5,306 bases of DNA, from NCBI GenBank assembly GCA_903939355.1, contig CAJAHC010000233.1, positions 1 through 5,306 of the forward strand. The letters run 5' to 3'. The notes beneath the pieces were generated by a model, which made no database searches, was not told where the DNA came from, and saw nothing but the letters and a program-made list of their open reading frames with translations. The position numbers and the translations under genes were made by a program. Shown here piece by piece: positions 1-4,887 of this stretch. This DNA comes from an uncultured Methylococcaceae bacterium (GTDB lineage Bacteria; Pseudomonadota; Gammaproteobacteria; Methylococcales; Methylomonadaceae). Within the stretch, counting starts at the first letter, position 1. Each line of letters opens with the position of its first letter.

Positions 1-68
1 AAATCACCTTTGATCTATTGTTGGGCTAATAAAGGTCCATCGCGCAAAGGTCTCATTTTATAATTTGA

Positions 69-317
69 TTTAACAGCATTCAGGCTGAAGGTGAAAACAA
101 CCTTAAATGTGTTTATAATGCTGTTCAGATTTCAACCGTACGCTGGGTAAGCTCTGACAAACCAGCTAAACTTGAAGAATTTAAGAAAAAAGCGTTTGAG
201 AATCTTGCCGAAGATGGCGGTGGATATTTGGTTTATTTAGCCAATAGCAGGGTCAATTTACAACTCACTGAAGAACGCTGGCCGGATATTAAATTTAGCT
301 CAACAAGAGAGTTATAA
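69..317 (+). pseudogene. C-terminal coding remnant, unrecognised, no start codon
   Basis: This frame is open for 82 codons between an in-frame TGA at 66-68 and the TAA at 315-317. It contains no ATG or GTG, and the only TTG is late, at about codon 53. The translation reads like real protein: charged helical stretch KLEEFKKKAFENLAED near residues 37-52, then a glycine turn and YLVYLANSRVNLQL, and it ends in SSTREL. This suggests the 3' end of a gene whose 5' part was lost or put out of frame upstream. No family could be recognised. The two other forward frames are interrupted. The rfaH-like ATG follows 11 bases after the stop. An alternative is a chance open frame; the amino-acid composition argues mildly against that. 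Confidence 0.35.
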
Positions 318-328
318 GCCAATTAATC

Positions 329-850
329 ATGGCGCCATATATTATGCATTGGTACGTAATACACACAAAATCCCAACAAGAACAACGCGCCTTGCTTAAT
401 CTCGAACAACAAGGCTACGAATGCTATTTACCGCTTTTATCCGTAGAAAAATTACGAAAAGGCCGCGTAAGCGTCATACAAGAACCCTTGTTTGCCCGTT
501 ACTTGTTTATACATCTTGATACCAGTCAAACCGCAAAAAGCTGGGCACCCATACGCTCAACCTTGGGTGTCAATTGCATGGTAACCTTTGGTAGCGAGCC
601 CACCAAATTAGATAAGCGCTTAATAAAAGCCCTGCGCACGCCAAATGACAGCGCTTGCAACCCGCCCCAAAGCCTGTTTGTCAAAGGCGAGAAACTCCAG
701 ATTACCCAAGGCCCCTTTAGCGGACTTGAGGCCATCTACCAACTACATGATGGTGAAAGCAGAGCCATGGTTTTAATCAACCTATTAAACAAAGCCGTAC
801 AACTAAAAATACCTCCTGCCAACTTACGAAAAATAGGGCTATCAACATAA
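329..850 (+). CDS. rfaH: RfaH-family transcription antiterminator (NusG paralogue)
   Basis: Specialised NusG paralogue that binds RNA polymerase and suppresses pausing and termination in long operons, often for surface polysaccharides. An N-terminal NGN domain (about residues 6-105) starts HWYVIHTKSQQEQRA and contains the family signature QEPLFARYLFIHLD (51-64). A linker leads to a C-terminal KOW domain (about 117-170) with KGEKLQITQGPFSGLEAIY and DGESRAMVLINLLNK. Compared from memory with E. coli RfaH (162 aa), Glu52 and Arg145 match Glu48 and Arg138, the salt bridge of the autoinhibited fold. Two ops-reading residues differ: His20 is Asn24 and Arg73 is Leu79. A second in-frame ATG at 344 gives 168 residues and fits the family N-terminus (M-x-WY) better; neither start has a clear Shine-Dalgarno. 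It stands alone, with no polysaccharide genes in view. Family call is secure; true RfaH orthology is less so. Confidence 0.92.
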   Translation: MAPYIMHWYVIHTKSQQEQRALLNLEQQGYECYLPLLSVEKLRKGRVSVIQEPLFARYLFIHLDTSQTAKSWAPIRSTLGVNCMVTFGSEPTKLDKRLIKALRTPNDSACNPPQSLFVKGEKLQITQGPFSGLEAIYQLHDGESRAMVLINLLNKAVQLKIPPANLRKIGLST

Positions 851-1134
851 CACAGCCCAACAACCCTCCAAGGTGAATAGAAGAAAAATCATCTCGTTAC
901 TGCTAAAAAAGAGGATTTGTACTAATAAATTCTACTCACAATACTAAACATTTCGAAAACACGGGTGTTAATTTATTAACCACACTATTATTCTAGTTAA
1001 GCCCAAAATACAGCCTTGTGTTATAGTCTTTTCAAATTTTGATCGGTTACTTGCCGTCCGTTAACTCAGATACACTTCTAACGACTATTAAATACAACAC
1101 AAACCCAACGCTCGCGCTTTCTGACCTTGACACA

Positions 1135-1156
1135 GTAGGGCGGTAGCGTGCCCATC
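1135..1156 (+). promoter_or_regulatory. ops-like element inside a REP-like hairpin
   Basis: Positions 1139-1150 read GGCGGTAGCGTG, a 12 of 12 match to the E. coli ops element as I recall it, the signal in the non-template strand that recruits RfaH to paused RNA polymerase. It points toward the downstream genes and lies 288 bases after the rfaH-like gene. The same bases form a hairpin: GGGC (1138-1141) pairs with GCCC (1150-1153), and the unit begins with GTAG, like the REP units of this window. The hairpin at 3155-3175 shares the right arm AGCGTGCCCATC. A REP-derived chance match is therefore a serious alternative. Confidence 0.4.
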
Positions 1157-1210
1157 AGAACCCATACAAGCAAACAACGACGGGCATGGCGATGCTTTTC
1201 CACATCACAA

Positions 1211-1300
1211 GTGACCCCCTTTTGAAAAAGGAGGACTTAGGGGGATTTATCTAATAAAATCGCCCCTAAACCCCTATTTTCAAATAGGGGGGGTGCTGAC
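1211..1300. repeat. Nested inverted repeat, MITE-like
   Basis: Two arms, about 1211-1248 and 1258-1300, are imperfect inverted copies separated by a short AT-rich centre. Each arm is itself a hairpin: CCCC/TTTT with AAAA/GGAGG in the left arm, and CCCCTATTT (1271-1279) with AAATAGGGG (1282-1290) in the right. The outer ends are related as GTGAC and GCTGAC. No coding capacity lies inside. This is typical of a small non-autonomous repeat; it could also act as a transcription barrier before mntA. Confidence 0.55.
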
Positions 1301-1374
1301 TAATCCCCCGATGTCTAAACCGAGAAAAATGCACGCATTAGGAAAAATATCATGCAATAGAGTTTGAAACCGAT

Positions 1375-1842
1375 ATGACTGGAAAACACATAGAACTAAA
1401 AGATTCTGAACAGTTGCTTAATAAACACGCCGGTGAAAGCAGTCGGGATTTTTGTTACGTTGATAAACAACTTCAGGACGTGTTGACGCGCTTTCCTAAA
1501 CTGGTTCTGGCGCTGGTGTTTGGCTCGGTCGCCGAAGGGCGACAGCGCCCGGACAGTGATTTGGACATTGCTGTAGCCGCCAAACAGGCGCTGACAACGG
1601 TTGAAAAAATGGACATTATTGCCGCCTTGGCAGAGCAAACAGGTCGGTCGGTGGACTTGATAGATTTAAAAGTAGTGGCTGAGCCTTTATTGGGGCAAAT
1701 CGTGCGACATGGTCGACGCCTGCTCGGCAGCGATGGTGAGTACGGAAGCTTGATTAGCCGACATTTGTTTGAACAGGCCGATTTTATGCCCTATCGTAAC
1801 CGGGTATTAGCAGAAAGGAGGGCGGCATGGATCGGGAAGTAG
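1375..1842 (+). CDS. mntA: MntA antitoxin, minimal nucleotidyltransferase of a HepT-MntA (type VII) TA system
   Basis: Antitoxin enzyme that transfers AMP to a tyrosine of its HepT partner and so silences that RNase. The polymerase-beta-like core is clear: a hydrophobic strand LVLALVF leads to Gly50-Ser51, exactly ten residues follow, then Asp62-x-Asp64, giving GSX10DXD. The third carboxylate is Asp94 or Asp97 in VDLIDL (93-98). The 155-residue length is slightly above the usual 100-140 or so. The excess is a polar N-terminal leader of about 25 residues, and no Shine-Dalgarno precedes this ATG, so the true start may be a later non-ATG codon (a TTG lies at 1414). The end overlaps hepT by 16 bases (1827-1842), and hepT's ribosome site lies inside this gene. 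Function by family is well established; the substrate here is inferred from the neighbour. Confidence 0.9.
   Translation: MTGKHIELKDSEQLLNKHAGESSRDFCYVDKQLQDVLTRFPKLVLALVFGSVAEGRQRPDSDLDIAVAAKQALTTVEKMDIIAALAEQTGRSVDLIDLKVVAEPLLGQIVRHGRRLLGSDGEYGSLISRHLFEQADFMPYRNRVLAERRAAWIGK
1814..1821 (+). promoter_or_regulatory. Strong Shine-Dalgarno for first hepT, inside mntA
   Basis: AAAGGAGG lies five bases before the hepT ATG at 1827, within the 3' end of mntA. It fixes the hepT start and couples toxin translation to the antitoxin message. Confidence 0.75.
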
Positions 1843-2243
1843 TAGAGCAAAAACTGGAATCACTGCGGCGCTGCTTGCAACGCATTGAAACCAAGTGTCC
1901 TGCTGAAGCTGATACACTACTCACAGACTATGATCTGCAAGACATCGTCTCGCTTAACCTTAGTCGAGCCGTGCAGTTATGTGTAGACATTGGCGCACAT
2001 CTTATTTCAGGTATGGATGTACCGCCGCCTGATACGATGGGTCAAACGTTTGATAGACTTGAGCAGGCGGGCATTTTGACTACGACACTGGCACATAACC
2101 TGAAAAAAGCCGTTGGCGTTCGCAATATTGCAGTACATAACTACGATGACATCAACTGGCACATTGTGCATAGTATTGTAAAAAACCACCTGGCGGATTT
2201 TTCGGGATTTGCAAAAGTAGTCATGATGAAGCTTGATGAGTAA
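1827..2243 (+). CDS. hepT: HepT toxin, HEPN-domain RNase (DUF86), partner of MntA
   Basis: All-alpha HEPN-fold ribonuclease, the toxin of the pair; characterised relatives act as RNases on mRNA or tRNA. The catalytic signature is intact: Arg99, four residues, His104, Asn, Tyr106 (RNIAVHNY), and Tyr106 is the expected AMPylation site for MntA. Helices visible in order are an N-terminal coil (4-24), SLNLSRAVQLCVDIGAHLI (42-60), a proline-rich turn VPPPDT (65-70) and a helix TFDRLEQAGIL (74-84). The length of 138 residues is normal for DUF86. The start is set by the strong Shine-Dalgarno at 1814-1821. The gene overlaps mntA by 16 bases and is followed after 55 bases by a BIME. No frameshift or missing key residue was seen. 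Confidence 0.92.
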   Translation: MDREVVEQKLESLRRCLQRIETKCPAEADTLLTDYDLQDIVSLNLSRAVQLCVDIGAHLISGMDVPPPDTMGQTFDRLEQAGILTTTLAHNLKKAVGVRNIAVHNYDDINWHIVHSIVKNHLADFSGFAKVVMMKLDE

Positions 2244-2298
2244 TGCAGGTAAACAGCCGGCCCAATGCGCCAGCGCAGGAACACAACCTGCGATCTTC

Positions 2299-2404
2299 GA
2301 TGGGTTTCACTGCGTTCTACCCATCCTACAAATCACAAAACCGATACCTCAAAAACCAAACCACAACACCCACGTAGGATGGGTAGAGCAATGCGAAACC
2401 CATC
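2299..2404. repeat. BIME 1: inverted pair of GTAG-type REP hairpins upstream of the RAYT gene
   Basis: Two 31-base REP units face each other: 2299-2329 (GTAG on the - strand) and 2374-2404 (GTAG on the + strand). Each unit is GTAG, a 7-bp stem GATGGGT/ACCCATC, and a 13-base loop. The loops differ between left and right units, so these are two REP types and not one simple palindrome. The 44-base linker is A/C-rich. The same left unit and a linker of the same kind recur after the RAYT gene and after the second hepT. Confidence 0.88.
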
Positions 2405-2447
2405 ACACCTGCTAAACTAATATGTATCTGGCAAATGGGGATCAAAT

Positions 2448-2972
2448 ATGACCAATTACCGTCGCTATCTTATAAAGGGTGGAACCTATTTTTTTACGGT
2501 TAACTTAGCCCAGCGAAACCAATGCTTATTAACTGATCACATTAACATTTTGCGTAACGCTTTTAAAACCGTCAAGGACTTACATCCATTCATAATAGAG
2601 GCGATCGTTATTTTACCTGAGCACCTTCATACCTTATGGACTTTACCAGAAGGCGATAAAGATTTTAGTTTACGCTGGCGACAAATAAAATCTGCATTTT
2701 CCAGAGGGATAGAAAAACAAGAATACATTTCTGATAGTCGATTGCGTAAACAAGAACGGGGTTTATGGCAACGCCGATTTTGGGAACACGCAATCCGTGA
2801 TCAAGATGATTTAAATCGACATATTGACTATATACACATCAACCCCGTCAAACATGGCTATGTCCAAAAAGCTGTTGACTGGCCATATTCATCATTTCAT
2901 CGTTACGTCCAACTAGGTATTTTACCTTCTGACTGGGCAGGTGATGAAAATCATGAATTAAATTTAGATTAG
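2448..2972 (+). CDS. rayT: REP-associated tyrosine transposase (RAYT, Y1/HUH family)
   Basis: Single-strand DNA transposase-like enzyme related to TnpA of IS200/IS605. It is thought to bind and cut REP hairpins next to their GTAG tetranucleotide and so spread REP/BIME repeats. The two metal-binding histidines lie in LPEHLHTLWTLP (His59 and His61). The catalytic tyrosine is Tyr128 in HIDYIHINPVKHGYV, preceded by RRFWEHAIRDQDDL (109-122); all are family hallmarks. The 174-residue length is normal and the gene is uninterrupted. The start is supported by a GGGGA Shine-Dalgarno at 2437-2441, six bases before the ATG. BIME 1 ends 43 bases upstream, and BIME 2 begins six bases after the stop, so the gene sits inside its presumed substrate pair. 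RAYTs usually do not move as insertion sequences, and no terminal repeats or target duplication were seen. Confidence 0.95.
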   Translation: MTNYRRYLIKGGTYFFTVNLAQRNQCLLTDHINILRNAFKTVKDLHPFIIEAIVILPEHLHTLWTLPEGDKDFSLRWRQIKSAFSRGIEKQEYISDSRLRKQERGLWQRRFWEHAIRDQDDLNRHIDYIHINPVKHGYVQKAVDWPYSSFHRYVQLGILPSDWAGDENHELNLD

Positions 2973-2978
2973 TTATTT

Positions 2979-3138
2979 GATGGGTTTCACTGCGTTCTAC
3001 CCATCCTACAAAACCGATACCTCAAAAACCAAATCAAAACACCCACGTAGGATGGGTAGAGCAACGCGAAACCCATCAACCAAACCAAACAAAACCACAA
3101 CATCCACGTAGGATGGGTAAAGCAACGCGAAACTCATC
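2979..3138. repeat. BIME 2 plus an extra REP, downstream of the RAYT gene
   Basis: The left unit (2979-3009) is identical to the left unit of BIME 1. The right unit (3047-3077) differs from its BIME 1 counterpart by one base. The 37-base linker shares AAAACCGATACCTCAAAAAC with BIME 1. A third unit in the right-hand orientation follows at 3108-3138 with two substitutions, one turning a stem pair into a G-T wobble. The tandem third unit suggests array growth followed by decay. Confidence 0.88.
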
Positions 3139-3154
3139 AACCATAGCAATAATC

Positions 3155-3175
3155 GATGGGCGCAGCGTGCCCATC
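3155..3175. repeat. REP-like hairpin of a second type
   Basis: GATGGGC (3155-3161) pairs perfectly with GCCCATC (3169-3175) around a seven-base loop. It resembles the hairpin at 1135-1156 and differs from the BIME units in lacking the 13-base loop. It lies 16 bases after the last REP of BIME 2. Confidence 0.65.
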
Positions 3176-3431
3176 AACATGACTGGCACATCTCTGATTT
3201 ATGTTAAGATTGGGTTAACCATTACATCAGGGCTGATTTTTTATTAAAATAAAAGACATAACCTACAGAAAATTACTTCAGTTGCATGGATAACCGGGAA
3301 CCAAACCACCGGGCGGTATCTATGTGTTGCCATCCATCGGTACGAACACTGCCGAGATAACAAAGCTTTTCTTAAATTAACTTAATGGTAGTAACGCTCC
3401 GCGTGGGAATGATACAAAAACCAAACAGACT
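3176..3431. other. Gene-free leader region before the second TA operon
   Basis: No coding frame was recognised. The stretch contains an AT-rich tract (3236-3255) and, at about 3397-3413, the fragment GCTCCGCGTGGGAATGA. The latter looks like half of the hairpin repeats with TTCCCACGC/GCGTGGGAA arms seen in many proteobacteria, here without its other arm. A promoter begins at its right end. Confidence 0.45.
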
Positions 3432-3460
3432 TTGACACATACGTTGAGCAACGCTACACT
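3432..3460 (+). promoter_or_regulatory. Sigma70-type promoter of the UPF0175/PIN-remnant/mntA/hepT operon
   Basis: A perfect -35 hexamer TTGACA (3432-3437) is followed after exactly 17 bases by TACACT (3455-3460), which matches four of six -10 consensus bases including the key A2 and T6. Transcription would start near 3467, giving a leader of about 34 bases before the ATG at 3501. It is the best promoter match in the window and points at the four-cistron unit. Confidence 0.6.
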
Positions 3461-3500
3461 TTTGCCGAACATAGCCAACTAATCGACTTGGAAACCCATT

Positions 3501-3752
3501 ATGCAAATAGCAATAGACTTACCTAACGATTTTGGTACCTTTCAATCGGCAACCGATATCCAGCAAGAAGTTCGAAACCCCTACGCCCTTTGGCTCTATC
3601 AAAAACAAAGAGTCACCTTGGCAAAAGCAGCAGAATTGGCAAAGATCAACCACTATGATTTTATGAATCTTTGCAAATCCAATGGCATGCCCGTCATTAA
3701 CATCACCCGTGATGAATTACTTGAAGAACTGGGTGGATTTAATCCGTCATGA
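3501..3752 (+). CDS. UPF0175-family antitoxin-like protein
   Basis: Small helical protein of the UPF0175 family, which usually pairs with a DUF3368 PIN-domain RNase as a TA module and is expected to bind DNA and the toxin. The 83-residue length fits. It starts with a strand MQIAIDLP, then EVRNPYALWLYQKQRVTLAKAAELAKINHYDFMNL (about 24-58), the family core in which the AAELA helix and following turn resemble a helix-turn-helix. The C-terminus INITRDELLEELGGF (about 66-80) is the acidic tail. A weak Shine-Dalgarno (GGAA at 3490-3493) precedes the ATG. The stop overlaps the next start as ATGA at 3749-3752. Its expected toxin partner is truncated, so it is either an orphan or has been kept as operon regulator; the latter is inference. 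Confidence 0.85.
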   Translation: MQIAIDLPNDFGTFQSATDIQQEVRNPYALWLYQKQRVTLAKAAELAKINHYDFMNLCKSNGMPVINITRDELLEELGGFNPS

Positions 3753-3916
3753 TTTTGATAGCCGATGCCTCTGCACTTATCGTACTTGCCTGTTGCGACA
3801 GTCTTGAATTGCTGGAAGCATTGTTTGGCAACATATTGGTACCCACCACCGTTTTTTATAAGATTGAATTGGGTATAAAATTTGTCACAGCCTTACCAAC
3901 AGGGGTAGTGAGATGA
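3749..3916 (+). pseudogene. Truncated PIN-domain (DUF3368) toxin, N-terminal third only
   Basis: The frame encodes 55 residues beginning MILIADASALIVLACCDSLE, the first strand of a DUF3368 PIN RNase with its first catalytic acid at Asp6. GNILVPTTVFYKIELG (about 28-43) matches the family's next strand and helix. Intact members have about 150-160 residues and further catalytic acids, all missing here. The last dozen residues (KFVTALPTGVVR) do not look like the family and may be former upstream DNA of mntA read through after a deletion. The start overlaps the UPF0175 stop (ATGA, 3749-3752) and the stop overlaps the next mntA start (ATGA, 3913-3916), so ribosomes could pass along all three genes. 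RNase activity is not expected. It might survive as a leader peptide that carries translation coupling. Confidence 0.78.
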
Positions 3917-4320
3917 TTAAAAAACAGGTTAAATGTAGCGTGGACAGATTAAAACAGTGTTTGTTACAAATTCCAGAGCTGGAGCTCGCTATATTGATAG
4001 GCAGCCAAGCTAGCGGTAAAGCACATCTAAATAGTGATTGGGATATTGCCATTCGTTGGCATCGTCAGCCCCAATTCAACATCATCACAGTATTGGCACA
4101 AACAGAAACATTACGGCGAACCCTAGCGCGGCGACTTGAAGTAACAGAAGACAAGATAGACTTGATTGATTTAACGCATGCACGGCTCACTATGCGTGCC
4201 GTAGTAGTCGAAGAAGGTCTTATACTTAAAGGCGAAAACACACTGGCATGGCATTATTTTTTACAGCGTACCTGGCGTGAACTAGAAGAATTTTACTGGA
4301 ATCAGTGTTATGCGGCTTGA
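3913..4320 (+). CDS. mntA: Second MntA antitoxin, minimal nucleotidyltransferase
   Basis: AMPylating antitoxin of the second HepT-MntA pair. Gly30-Ser31, ten residues, then Asp42-Trp-Asp44 form the GSX10DXD catalytic motif. Asp83 or Asp86 in KIDLIDL (81-87) provides the third metal ligand. The 135-residue length is typical, and the N-terminus is compact compared with the first MntA. The two copies agree mainly in these motifs and so are not a recent duplication. The ATG overlaps the stop of the PIN remnant (ATGA) and has an AGGGG Shine-Dalgarno at 3901-3905, seven bases upstream. The end overlaps hepT by 11 bases (4310-4320). Expression probably depends on the promoter at 3432-3460, as no closer one was seen. 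Confidence 0.9.
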   Translation: MIKKQVKCSVDRLKQCLLQIPELELAILIGSQASGKAHLNSDWDIAIRWHRQPQFNIITVLAQTETLRRTLARRLEVTEDKIDLIDLTHARLTMRAVVVEEGLILKGENTLAWHYFLQRTWRELEEFYWNQCYAA

Positions 4321-4717
4321 TTTATACCATGCAGAATGTTGCCGTATTGCAGATGAGCAAAGTGCGTTGCTACAAGAAGCCCGCCAAAAACTAAGCGCCC
4401 AGCAATCACTGACTAAGCTGGAGCAAAATGGCACATTACACGGCTTGCAAATTTTAATTGAAAACGCCATCGGCAAGGCCAAACATTTATTAAAAGCATC
4501 TGGAGAGTCAGTGCCTGTTTCGGCCTATGACAGCTTTGCAAGCCTACAGACTAAAAAAAAGATAACCGATGCACAACTCCAACAATGGAACGCAGCAATT
4601 GGCCTGCGTAATCGTATTGTCCATGAATATATGAACGTTGATATGGCCGTCGTATTTGCGCTAGTAGAACAACAAGGCTATCAGTTTATCGTAGACTTTT
4701 TACGTCAACCGTTTTAA
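4310..4717 (+). CDS. hepT: Second HepT toxin, HEPN-domain RNase (DUF86)
   Basis: HEPN-fold RNase toxin paired with the second MntA. The catalytic signature is intact as Arg100, four residues, His105, Glu, Tyr107 (RNRIVHEY), with Tyr107 the expected AMPylation target. It is 135 residues long. A long N-terminal helical region (8-38, including IADEQSALLQEARQKL) is followed by GLQILIENAIGKAKHLLKASG (45-65), the core HEPN helix, and then VSAYDSFASL (70-79). It differs from the first HepT in most positions outside the motif. The start overlaps mntA by 11 bases and has a modest GGAA eight bases upstream. A BIME begins 66 bases after the stop. It could also be filed under the nucleotidyltransferase substrate-binding (HI0074-like) family, but the R-X4-H-X-Y motif favours HepT. 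Confidence 0.9.
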   Translation: MRLDLYHAECCRIADEQSALLQEARQKLSAQQSLTKLEQNGTLHGLQILIENAIGKAKHLLKASGESVPVSAYDSFASLQTKKKITDAQLQQWNAAIGLRNRIVHEYMNVDMAVVFALVEQQGYQFIVDFLRQPF

Positions 4718-4783
4718 CACACCCATAAAGAATAGCCTTTACACCAAGCCATCCATCACTGTTATGCAAAAAAACAGCTTATT

Positions 4784-4887
4784 GATGGGTTTCACTGTGT
4801 TCTACCCATCCTACAAAACCGATATATCAAAAACCAAACAAACCAAAACACCCACCGTAGGATGGTTAGAGCAACGCGAAACCCATC
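4784..4887. repeat. BIME 3: REP pair closing the second TA operon
   Basis: The left unit (4784-4814) differs by one base from those of BIMEs 1 and 2. The right unit (4857-4887) has GGTT for GGGT, which breaks one stem pair. The linker keeps AAAACCGATA and TCAAAAACCAAA from the other copies. It lies about 1.6 kb from the RAYT gene, so this is a dispersed copy and not just the RAYT flank. Confidence 0.85.

Larger units (their letters stand above)
851..1374. other. Gene-free stretch between rfaH-like gene and first mntA
   Basis: No convincing coding frame was seen on either strand. The first 280 bases are AT-rich and hold a short inverted repeat (GTTAAT at 967-972 with ATTAAC at 975-980). Then come an ops-like REP hairpin (1135-1156) and a nested inverted repeat (1211-1300). 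No strong sigma70 promoter for mntA was found in the last 70 bases. No terminator with a T-run follows the rfaH-like gene. Confidence 0.6.

Noticed and set aside
1..63. Twenty open codons at the left edge ending in TAA at 61-63
   Set aside because: Too short to tell from chance; it could be the last codons of an upstream gene but nothing recognisable is visible.
526..735. Minus-strand frame opposite the rfaH-like gene
   Set aside because: It lies wholly inside a strongly supported gene and has no recognisable domain.
1396..1638. Minus-strand frame opposite the first mntA
   Set aside because: A shadow of the conserved nucleotidyltransferase coding sequence.
2007..2189. Minus-strand frame opposite the first hepT
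   Set aside because: It lies inside the HEPN gene and covers its conserved motif in antisense; nothing supports expression.
2233..2415. Forward 60-codon open frame after the first hepT
   Set aside because: It overlaps the hepT end and runs through BIME 1; the translation is repeat-derived and there is no ribosome site.
2448..2972. Reading the RAYT gene as a classical insertion sequence
   Set aside because: No terminal inverted repeats or target duplication were seen, and the length and BIME flanks fit a domesticated RAYT.
2299..3138. CRISPR array suggested by repeated 31-base units
   Set aside because: Units alternate in orientation, are internally palindromic with GTAG ends, and have similar linkers instead of unique spacers. 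They flank a RAYT and no cas gene is present.
3312..3320. Second ops-like match (GGCGGTAT)
   Set aside because: It departs from the ops core at the eighth base and lacks the following CGTG, so it is not a convincing site.
4282..4482. Minus-strand frame opposite the second mntA-hepT junction
   Set aside because: A shadow of two overlapping well-supported genes.
3913..4717. Idea that the second mntA-hepT is a tandem duplicate of the first
   Set aside because: The proteins agree mainly at catalytic motifs; lengths, N-termini and loops differ.
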